Shown here: piece after piece, positions 54,650 to 64,000 of the stretch
Position numbering within the stretch: the stretch's first letter is position 1
Layout: every line of letters begins with the position of its first letter
Assembly: GCF_035046485.1 (NCBI RefSeq)
Contig: NC_085137.1
Span: 443,862,334 to 443,926,333 of the forward strand
Direction: 5' to 3'
DNA length: 64,000 bases
Source of the DNA: Aedes albopictus
Lineage: Eukaryota > Arthropoda > Insecta > Diptera > Culicidae
Program-made: the position numbers and the translations under genes
Notes under the pieces: model-generated
The model's input: only the letters and a program-made list of their open reading frames with translations
Database searches by the model: none
Told to the model about the DNA's origin: nothing

Positions 54650-56114
54650 GGATCCCGACCAGAAGCTCCTAACAAGATAATAACAAAATTATAACAACCG
54701 TTGTTAGAAATAACAGAATTTGATGCAATTTTGTTGTAAGGACTCTTATAGGTGTATAATCATAACATAACTGTAACAGAATTTGTTGTTATTTTAAAAA
54801 CAGAACTATAACAAAACTTGTTTTATTCATTCAAACAGATATATAACAGCATTTGTTACATTATGCATATTAAAATAATTTTCTATAACATAATTTCGTA
54901 ACACATTTATCATAATATTTGCTCTATTTTTTGTAACAAAATAATTTCAAAATTTGTTAGATTTTTTGTGTTTACGAGAAAAACTTTGATCATCTTTGTT
55001 ATATTGATCACTTGAGCCAAAAGACATGAAAAAAGCTTATAACATAGATAGCATTCATTTTTAATGCAACGCTAAAATCGTCATTTTTTGACATCTCCTC
55101 CTCTTTCGTTACGTTTTTTTTTGTATTAAAGTCCTAAAATTTGTGTATTGACCGTAACGCTAAATTGTACTTCCCCTCTTCCTCAAGCAATACGTAATTT
55201 GTGTATGGCGTCATATTTGTTTTGAAAAATGTAACAGAACTTGTTATCATTTAGTTATAATCAGTTAGAAGCTGTAATAAAAAAAAACTGTTGGAATATC
55301 AACATGGTTTGTCGGAAACAGTTTGAAAGTTATAGGAAGATTGTGAACTTCATTTTGTAGAAACAAATGAAGTTTCCAACGTTTCATGGAATGATAGTAA
55401 TTGGATGTTTTTATCGATAAACCAAGTAAGAAATCGTTCTTACTTCTTCTTTCGAATAAGTAAATTCTCGTAAATATTCGTTCTTCTTTGGAATAAGTAA
55501 ATTCTCAGTTCGAAAATCAATCATGCGTTTTATTATTTTAAAGTCAAGTTATATTTGAGCGTGAGCAAGTTTCAGGCATAAATTGGCCTACAAAACCTTT
55601 AAGACGAAGACAACAAAGCTGCCGATAATACTCAAAGTCATCCTATCCAAAACGACGGGTATTGCATTTGCTGAAATTTGCACCCAGATGAACAATTTTT
55701 CCGTTACATGGAACTATGTTTTATATGTATTCTATTACTTTTGAGTTGTATTTTACACAAATGACGAATATTTACACGCGAAAACATAAGATCGATTACA
55801 GAAAATACTAAAACAGTACTGCTGCTCTAATTTCGTCAAAATAATATACCAAGTAATGAATGATATTGAACGTGGAGAAAGCAAAAGTAGAACTAAATAA
55901 TTAATAATAATAACTAAAAAATTCCAACAATTCTAATAATTCTGCTCAATTTGATTGTGGAATTTGTTTATTCTACCTATTTGGCTTCGACCTAAGGGAG
56001 CACCCATTAAGTACGTCACGCTAAAATTGTAAATGGATGACCACTTATGTGATAGATTCCATTTTATTGTCCAAAACTAAAATAAAACATTGAATATGTA
56101 TAACTAAATTATAT

Positions 56115-56543
56115 CTGCAGACTGGGAGGGATGGGAGGATGGGAACACTCACTTCCAAAGAGTTATACTCACTTGCTATTTTCTTAGCTCAGAAGTGTGC
56201 AATCAAGAAACGATGTATGGACGACTTTTGCATTGTGGTTTTGTCTAAAACTTTGCCGAATAGAGTAGGGATAGCACATGCATACCAAATTCGTGAGGGA
56301 GCTGCGAAGGCAACTCTCCACGAGGTGAATGTAAATTACACTCACCTCGTGGAGAGTCGCTTTTACAACTCTGTCGCGACTTTGGTATACGTGTGCAACC
56401 CCTACTCTATTCGGCAAAGTTTTAGACAAAACCACAATGCAAAAGTCGCCCATACATCGTTTCTTGATAGCACGCTTCTGACCTGAGATAATAGCAAGTG
56501 AGTGTAACACTTTGAAAGTGAATGTTCCCATCCCTGTCTGCAG
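56115..56543. mobile_element. Near-perfect foldback, about 430 bp
   Basis: 'ctgcagac' opens the left end and 'gtctgcag' closes the right end, with pairing nearly throughout (for example 'ttgccgaatagagtag' against 'ctactctattcggcaa'), closing at about 56334 ('ggtgaatgtaaattacactcacc'). The two 115-codon frames, one per strand, are similar to each other because of the palindrome and are not genes. Confidence 0.85.
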
Positions 56544-56792
56544 TTGTTATCATATCTGCATATGATATAAATGTGATCGATTAAAACAAAATCACTAACG
56601 ACAAATCAAGTCTATTATATGTCAACAAGCTCAATATGACGTCATACCACCTACCACCCGCTCGTGTACGTCTGACAAACAAAGAATGGAATGACGAAAC
56701 TGTCAATACGTAGAACCAGTAAAGCTTCTATCACCGCCCTCTTCAAGTGCTGTGATGGCCTCATTGACAGAGGCGCCAGATTTCTACCGATG

Positions 56793-58375
56793 CACAGTGT
56801 TTTATTTTGCCGATTTCGTGCGCTTTTTTAATAACGTTTCAACCGATGATTTTTGCGATATAGTTTCTTCGGAGAAGTTTCTGCATTAGACAAGGCGCTT
56901 CTTTTGACATAAAGAGTTGAATGATCAATCCACCTATAAGTGAGATGAAAAAAATATTTTTTCGAAAAATGCAGATAGACGTTTGATGTCTTCGACAAAG
57001 TTGTGCAAAATGCAATTTTGAACAACTTTGTCAAAGACGCCATAATGCTGAATCTCATACTTTACGAGATATATTGCGTTGTATGTGCATGACCCCTAGA
57101 AATCATATATTTCATCATAACTTTTTAACGGGATTTTTTAGATTTTTTGCGTCTTCTACAAAGTTGTTTGGAATGTAAAAATACATGTTTTTTCTGAACA
57201 TCGAAAAACGCTAGCTTTTAAAATTACGTAGTTATTTACAAATTACTGATATTTATAGGGTAACTTCGAACTCGTCTAATTGCTTTCGGCGCAAAATGGC
57301 GCAGAGAACCATTTCGAATAATGAAACAACTATATTTCTACTATATCAAAATGGCATAAACTTTTGTATACAAGTGTATTCTTTATGTGTTATGGTAAAT
57401 AAACAAACAATTATCAAATATTGAAAATATTTAATAACTTCTTCATTTAACGAGATAGAATGTCGCAATGTTCAGCAAAATTGTGTATTTTTATATGCTC
57501 AACAACTTTGCAGAACATGCAAATAATGTAAAAATTATAGATTAAAAGTTATAATAAAAATCAATTTCTGAGTGATTTTTAAATATGTTTTTTTTTATAA
57601 TTCGTTAAAATAATCATAGCTTTTGACCAAGATTTTCTACAATTTTTTTATGTTCTAGAAAGTTGTTGAGCATACAAAAATACACAATTTTGCTGAACGT
57701 TGCGACATTCTATCTCTTTAAATTAAGAAGTTATTGAATAATTTCAATATTTGACAATTGTTTGTATATTTACCATGACACATAAAGAATACACTTGTAT
57801 ACAAAAGTTTAAGTCATTTTCATATAGTAGAAATATAGTTGTTTCATTATTCGAAACGGTTCTCTGCGCCATTTTGCGCCGAAAAAAGTAACAGGAGTTC
57901 AAAGTTACCCTATAAAAATCAGTAATTTGTAAATAACTTTCTTATTTCAAAAGCTAGCGTTTTTCGATGTTCAGCAAAAACATGTATTTTTACATTCCAA
58001 ACAACTTTGTAGAAGACGCAAAAAATCTAAAAAACTCCGTTAAAAAGTTATGATGAAATATATGGTTTCTAGGGGTCATGCACATATAACGCAATATATC
58101 TCGTAAAGTATGAGATTCAGCATTATGGCGTCTTTGACAAAGTTGTTCAAAATTGCATTTTGCACAACTTTGCCGAAGACATCAAACGTCTATCTACATT
58201 TTTCGAAAACATATTTTTTCCATCTCACTTATAGGTGGATTGATCATTCAACTCTTTATGTCAAAAGAAGCGCCTTGTCTAATGTAGAAACTTCTCCGAA
58301 GATACTATATCGCCAAAATCATCGGTTGAAACGTTATTAAAAAAGCGCACGAAATCGGCAAAATAAAACACTGTG
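56793..58375. mobile_element. Giant foldback of 1,583 bp, 5-bp target duplication
   Basis: CACAGTGTTTTATTTTGCCG at the left and its complement at the right bound two arms of about 740 bp that pair with few mismatches, closing near 57590. 'cgatg' abuts both ends (56788-56792 and 58376-58380). The mirrored frames 56828-57058 and 58110-58340 are palindrome artefacts. The site of insertion joins 'ttctaccgatg' to 'ctaggtgtcttgg', apparently inside a tRNA-like fragment with 'ggttcaaatccc'. Confidence 0.88.
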
Positions 58376-58392
58376 CGATGCTAGGTGTCTTG

Positions 58393-58412
58393 GTTCAAAT
58401 CCCGTTCGGATC
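58393..58412 (+). other. B-box-like tRNA/SINE remnant
   Basis: 'ggttcaaatcccg' matches the Pol III B-box consensus, but no A box was found within the usual distance once the foldback ending at 58375 is removed. Remnant only. Confidence 0.3.
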
Positions 58413-58899
58413 CAAAAATTTTATATGTACTGTGGGAACAATTTTTTTGTGTTACTAACTTTTTCTAAAAATAGAATGACACACTTAAAAATATTTACCA
58501 AAAAATGTGTATATAAATTAGTTTTTACCCTAAAAGGTATCGAAGGAATTATAACACAATTTGTTATAATTTTGTTAGATTCTATCATATTTCATGAAAC
58601 AAGTTTTGTAATATTTTTGTTATGATCATAACAAAAGTTATTACATATTTGTTCTTTTCAGTGGGCATTTTGATAGAATTTTTGTTATTTTAACTACTAA
58701 CGGTACATGCTTTATAACAACCTTTGTTATAATAATTTATTGTAACAAAATAACACAGCTTGTTATAATTTTGTAATGTTCATCTAGTCGGGATACAATT
58801 TAAAAAAAATCTATGCAACTTCATAACTACTTTATCTAATATTGCCAAAGGTTGCATTCACCAAAACATGAATTTCTTCGAAAATTACTTTTAAATACA

Positions 58900-60645
58900 G
58901 TTTTAAGCTCTTACAATGTTTCTTTCAGAAACTCCTCTGTTGTATTTTTTTCATAAATTCTTCCTGAAGTTTAAAAAAATTCTCCAGGGATTCCTCTAGA
59001 CATTCCCTTATGTTTTTCTTCAGACATTTCCCCAAGAATTCTTTTTGGTATATTTCTATGAGTTCCATATGGAACTGTATCTAGAGTAACTATAAAATTT
59101 CCTCTAGGGATGCGTTTGCAAAATTCTTCAGAAATTTTGGCAGAAAATTTCAAATATACTTTCACAAATTCTTCCAGTGGTTTCAAAAATGTTTCCAGAG
59201 ATTCAGAATTTCTGAAACTTGTTCAGGTATTTCTTAACCACTATCGCTCGATAGAATTGAAATCAATGTCGACGATTTCACCGAAAAATGCCAATCAGAG
59301 CTAGTTATAGTAGTTTTTTTCAAGAAATCCACCAAAGATGTGTTGAGGAATGGCTCTTCCAGGGATTCAAAAATATACAGAAATTTCTTCTTGGATTTAT
59401 ACAGAAAACCCTGTAGGAATTGCTCCAGTGATTCTTGCATTATTACTTTCAGCGATTTATGAAGGATAATCCTGTAGGGATACCTGGAGGAACGCCTAGA
59501 TAAGCATCTGGTAAGATCCCTAGAAAAAAACTTCTGAAATATTTTTAAATGAATGAAATTTCTAGGATACATTTCTGAATGAATTTCTAAAAGAAATTCT
59601 CGGAATAATCCTTAGAGGAAATGCTGGATAGATTTCTGGGAAAAACATGGAGGAATATCTGGAGGAAATATCTTAAGAAAAGAAAAAAACATTTTTTTGA
59701 AGAATTATTTGAAAGAATACCTGGAGGAACAGGAGAACCCTCTGCAGTTATTCATAGAAAAATGTCTTGCGAAATTCCATCAAAATGCTAAAGAATCGAT
59801 TCTGGAGTAATTTCTGGAGAATTATTGAGAGAGTCATTGGAAAAAATATGAAAGAATCCCTGAAGGAAGGTCTGACGAATTCCAGGGCGATCCCTGGAGG
59901 AATATCCGAAAAAACTATTGGAGAAATCCCTGGAGGAACGTTCAGAACTAACTTTCTAGAGAAATATCTAAAGAAATGTTCGATAACATCCCTGAAAAAA
60001 TGGAGTCATACCTGCAGAAACCTCTGGAAAAATTAAAGCAATTATTTCTTAGAAAGTTTCCAGGAAAATTTTGAAATTTGGTGAAGAAAAACCCTGGAGG
60101 GATTTCTGAAAGAATCTCCGAATCTTCGAGAAGAAATTCTCTACCAATCTTTTCAAGAAACATTTGGAAACTCCTGGAGAAAATTTCGACAATATTTGAG
60201 GAAGAATTCCTTCAGCAATGGTTGAATAGATGCGTGAAGCAATACAAGCATGAACTTATGTAGCAACCCTTGAAAGATTTTCCTTAAGAATCCCACGAGG
60301 AATTTCTTGCATTAATTTCAAGATGAATATTTTGTGAAAACTCTTGAGAAACTCCTGAAGAAGTCCCTATGAAAATACTTTGAGGAATCCCTTGAGAAAT
60401 TTTCAGAAGTAATGCATAAATTGGAATGTATTCTAACGGCATACCCAAAGGGGACCATACCATTTGTGGGAAATCCTACGAGAATCTTCTTGCTTTAAAA
60501 AATTCACAGGAAAAATAAGGAATCCTGAAAGAATCCGTAAAGGTAATTTTCACGGTGTCCCTGCAAGTAATCGCGGAGAATGTTCTGGGAATTTAAAGAA
60601 AAACCGTGAAATAATAATGCATAGAGGGGATTTCCCGGTATAATT
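58900..60645. repeat. Degenerate 15-bp repeat field with polarity flip
   Basis: 58920-59440 shows 'ctccagggattcctc' polarity. About 59460-60640 shows 'cctggaggaa' polarity ('atctggaggaaat', 'ccctggaggaacg'). This is the same architecture as 1240-3495. Frames on both strands are by-products. Confidence 0.75.
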
Positions 60646-60722
60646 CTTCATTAGGCGCAATGGGGAAGTCTTTTCCTTGGGAGCGTTCCAGTATACTATA
60701 CTCTGACCCACGAGATACATAC

Positions 60723-62560
60723 GCTTCTCGCCACCGTGGAGTTGGTTTTCTACTCAGCGCTCACGTCCACGCTGCACTCATGAAGTGGGAACCTATTAAT
60801 GAGAGGATGAGCTGTTTGAAGAGGTTTGTGGCAACAATGACATGGTGATTGGGGGATCGCTCTTTCTCCATCGACCACTGCACAAAGTGACATGAGTTTC
60901 CCGTGATGGCATCACGGAAAATCAAATAAACCACATCTGTATCAGCCGGAAATGGAGACGGAGCCTTCTTGATGTACGGAACAAATGTAGCGCCGACATT
61001 GCGTCCGACCATCATCTCCTAATCGGCGAGCTCTAGCTGCTCATTGCGAGGATCCATCGACAGGAGGAGAAAATCGGACGCCGGTTCAATACACGCCGAC
61101 TTGAAGATGCTGCGGTGAAAAGGTGATTCGTCAAGGAGCTGCAGAACCGTGTTGCGGATATTCCGGAAGGTGGAAGCGTAGAAGATCAATGTAGCGCCAT
61201 CAAGAACCCCTTCATCGCCACCGGCGAGAATAATTTGGGTGAGCTACGCACCCGGAGAAAGCAGTGGATCACATATAATACTTGGATGAAGATAGAGGAG
61301 CGAAGGAACGCCATAGAGCCACGGTAGAGCGATCGAAAACACGAGGAGCCAAAGCCGTAGCCCGTCAGCGCTATTTGGCTCTCGAGAAGGAAGTGAAACG
61401 CTCATGTAAGCGGGACAAAAGGGCGTGGGCAGACTCCCTAGCCGGCGAAGGCGAGATAGCCGTAAACACCGGCGACATCTGTATCCTCTACGATGTCTCA
61501 CGTCGCCTTAGTGGGACTAAGATGAATGCTACGATGCCCGTGAAAGACACGTCTGGACAGTTATGGACCGATGCGGCTGATCAGTTGAAACGCTGGTTCG
61601 AGCACTTGGGAAACCTTTTTCAAGTGTCGGCCATGCCGTCGAAGCTCCATCAGTGCTGGAGATAGAAACAGTAATCCGTAGCATGAAATCAAACAGAGCT
61701 CCGAGGGTCATTTTCGTGCAGAGTACTGCACAACGGTTTCATGTCGGATCCCATCCGGGTTGTTGCTGGAGTAAGGCAAGGCTGTATATTACTGTAGGTT
61801 GTACGGTACTGTTCCTTATCGTTTTCGACGAGATCCTGGTAGATGCGGATGATCGTGAACCAAATCGTGGATTGCTATGGCAGCCCATTGCCATGGAGCA
61901 CCTAAATGACTTCAAATTGGCTGATGACGTTGCTGTCCTAGCTCAACGGCGCTCTGATATGCAGAGCAAGCTCGGTGATGTTGTCAATCGCTCCTCGGCG
62001 GCAGGTCTTTCCATCAACGTCAACATGACCAAATCGTTAAAAAAAACTCAGATTAGTCGACGCACCAAAATCCGAATTTTCAACTCGAACGTGAAATCTG
62101 CTGCTGTTGCATGTGCTGCTGTACGCCAGTAAAACTTGGTGTGTATCAGTGGAGAACACTCAACGGCTGCAGGTCTTCATCGATAGATGCCTGCGGTATA
62201 TAATTCGGACCTGGTGGCCTCACAATTGGATCTCCGATGTGGAGGAGCTCCATCGTCGATGTCATCAAAAGCCAAGCCGATAGCGACAGAAATTCGGGAG
62301 TAAAAGTGGATGTGGGTCGGCCACACTCTACGCAGGGGCGGAAACGAAATCTGCAAGCAAGCGTTAGATTGGAATCCAGCAGGATATCGCAGCAGAGGTA
62401 GACCCAGGAGCTCATGGCGTCGCAGCCTCAACAACGAAATAAAGCAAGTCAACAGAAGTTTGACCTGGCCACAGGTCAAGGCGATGCCTGGCAATCGCCC
62501 AGAATGGAGATCTTTCAACTCGGCGCTTTGCATCACCGTGGGTGCTCAGGGCTGAAAGTA
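60723..62560 (+). pseudogene. Broken non-LTR retrotransposon ORF2 (APE endonuclease plus RT)
   Basis: Translated pieces appear in family order across several frames. GVGFLLSAH and INER (about 60734-60810) are endonuclease. NQINHICIS and the catalytic-type SDHHL (about 60920-61015) are also endonuclease, after an in-frame stop. GENNLGEL and RRKQW (about 61222-61270) belong to the linker, as does RSKTRGAK to DQLKRWFEHL (61330-61610). SNRAP at 61690 is the RT start. Motif B GVRQG is at 61768-61782, and motif C LADD at 61917-61928 in a different frame. WVGHTLRRGG to RSLNNEIK (62313-62450) is the C-terminal tail. RT motif A is deleted after SNRAP. Stops, frameshifts and the deletion make it non-functional. 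Confidence 0.88.
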
Positions 62561-64000
62561 GCCGTCTCCAGAGGCATGTTCATCTCCATTTCAGAGATTT
62601 TCAAAGTCTCCTGTGTTTCAAAATCCAAAGTGTCGTGAATTCGGCAGAAATGCATGATCCAAGGGTGACAATATTTTCCTTTTTTTTTGTCAAAAACATA
62701 TATAAAATAATATTGAAAATCCAGAAGGTTCCAGAAGTTCAACTAACGATTATTCCAAAAGAACCATACTGTTTGAAAGCACCCAAACTCCCCCCGCCGC
62801 ACGGTACCAAAAAAAAATCAAAATTAATTTACCCAAAACTACCGAAAAAAAGCGAACCAAGCTGACTCAAGCGGGAAGTGATCGCACCAGCAGCCGACTG
62901 CTGTTGCGGCTGCTGCTGCCAGCCAGCAGTCCGAAACAACTTTCGATTTCATTTGGTAAAAGTGAAATTTTCGGCTGTCTGGTCGCTGCTAGCAGCACTT
63001 GCGTCCCCGCCCATCTCATCTGCTGCACACACTTTCTTCCTCCGATACCTACCGATATCTGAGTCAGTCTGGAGGAGGAAGCTTTTGCGACTTGGACCCC
63101 TCTCGTGTTGGAACGGGTTTTTGTTCCGATCACGGGGGGCTTAATTTGGCGGTGTTGGGACATTTGCGTGCGTTGGGGACTGCGCGTAGATTGAGACTAA
63201 ATTATATGCTTATTGGGTGGGATGCTGATGTCTTTGCAACGAGGTTGATTGGAAGCCCATATGGCACGCAAAAGTGAACTCAACACATATGTATTTCACA
63301 CAATTTGGTAGTTTGCCATTAGTTTTCAAATAAACGTTTCATCCCATTTTTCCATTCAGGTTGGTCAAATGTAGATTTTATACGATTTTTGTTTTTGTTT
63401 ATAACTTCGTGTCTTGTTCATTTAGAATATTTACAAATTTGATCAAATTCAGGTAAATTTAGCTAGTTTAACTGAAACCTTAGCCCAACTACTCACTGCC
63501 AAACTCAACGCAAAAGCAAAGTGGACAAATTTTAAGAAACAAAAAAATAATAAAAATATAAAAATAAAAAAAATAGAAAATGCACAATTGGCAATACTGT
63601 TCTCATTTATAAAATGTGGAAGTATTCAAATAACACTTCCTGAAAAGTTGGCTGGATTGGTGCATTTGGTCTAAAACGTAGAAGCTTTAGAAAAAAAAAC
63701 ACGAATCTACTCCAAAAAAAAAGTTAAAAAAGGAACCAACTGATAAAATTGAACTAAACGCACCGAATCATCAAAAAAAAAATCAATAGTAGAAAGCATC
63801 TCCTGGGCTAATCTCAGCTTTAATCAAACCCCAAATTAGCACAAAAACGTGCGGCATTCAACACTTCGCCGAATCAACCTGACCGGGAATGGTCCATTAG
63901 TTGAACTGTCTCCCAGCTGTCTGTCTGCGCTGTCTGAGCGCCGAAAGAAGATCGCGCTATTGTGTGGTACTCAGCGTGCTTCATCCGAACACAATTGAAA
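62561..64000. other. Unassigned; GC-richer 62.87-63.28 kb may be promoter or 5' exon DNA
   Basis: 62870-63260 contains a GCTGCT-rich tract and balanced composition with frames open on both strands (62878-63144 plus, 62867-63163 minus), none recognised. 63280-63830 is AT-rich with A-runs. 63880-64000 is again balanced and runs off the window. 'gagtcagtctgg' near 63061 resembles an insect initiator, but this is weak. Confidence 0.3.

Larger units (their letters stand above)
54652..58793. mobile_element. Large inverted-repeat element with 'ataacaaa' arms, 4.1 kb with insertions
   Basis: The left end 'atcccgaccagaagctcc' is opposed by 'catctagtcgggat' at the right. Both arms are packed with 'ttataacaaaatttgttat'-type words (54680-55290 and 58540-58780). 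There is no transposase frame. The interior carries two independent foldbacks (56115-56543 and 56793-58375), so the native element is nearer 2.1 kb. Confidence 0.6.

Noticed and set aside
56139..56531. Two similar 115-codon ORFs on opposite strands
   Set aside because: They are mirror images produced by a near-perfect palindrome.
56828..58340. Pair of similar 76-codon ORFs
   Set aside because: They sit in the two arms of the 1.58-kb foldback and reflect the inverted repeat, not a gene pair.

Overview
The window looks like draft, repeat-dominated genomic DNA of a culicine mosquito, probably Aedes. The reasons are Feilai-type tRNA-derived SINEs, very many foldback/MITE elements, non-LTR retrotransposon remnants, two satellite families, and no compact coding region. 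Six runs of 500 N and two runs of 23 N are assembly gaps. No host protein-coding gene is recognised. Most long open frames are by-products of 15-bp degenerate repeats, hairpins or N runs. The only protein-level calls I trust are one intact non-LTR reverse-transcriptase ORF (minus strand, 36519-38219) and one broken non-LTR endonuclease/RT copy (plus strand, about 60.7-62.56 kb).

Layout. 0-4.5 kb: fields of degenerate short repeats, then a tandem repeat of about 310 bp. 4.5-7.5 kb: AT-rich sequence, a LINE 3' fragment and a GC-richer unique stretch. 7.5-11 kb: a foldback, further degenerate repeats, a truncated retroposon and another foldback. 12.5-15.8 kb: a 3.2-kb inverted-repeat structure with a TTAA-flanked piggyBac-like element nested inside it and a third hairpin inside that. 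15.8-22.3 kb: a tRNA-Gly-like SINE with target duplication, a tRNA-like inverted pair, Feilai pieces and MITEs. 23.4-25.7 kb: a satellite of about 152 bp that reverses orientation at about 24.44 kb. 26-35.9 kb: MITE ends, a 56-bp retroposon, a SINE, a 789-bp retroposon with a 20-bp target duplication, and a short perfect foldback.

36.4-38.2 kb: CR1/Jockey-group LINE. 39-41.3 kb: a complete Feilai SINE with 10-bp target duplication inside a larger inverted repeat. 41.65-44.18 kb: at least 17 copies of a 135-136 bp satellite carrying two precisely datable insertions, a retroposon tail and a 116-bp TTAA MITE. 44.8-46.2 kb: a nested foldback containing a TA-flanked pogo-like MITE. 47.2-49.1 kb: a diverged duplication split by a SINE. 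49.95-50.42 kb: a second pogo-like MITE. 54.65-58.8 kb: a large inverted-repeat element containing two long foldbacks. 58.9-60.65 kb: degenerate repeats. 62.6-64 kb: unassigned, partly GC-rich sequence.

There is no operon-like or pathway logic here. The interactions are between transposons: nested insertions give relative ages, and SINE and short retroposon copies share a 3' stem-loop with compensatory base changes, which suggests a common LINE partner.
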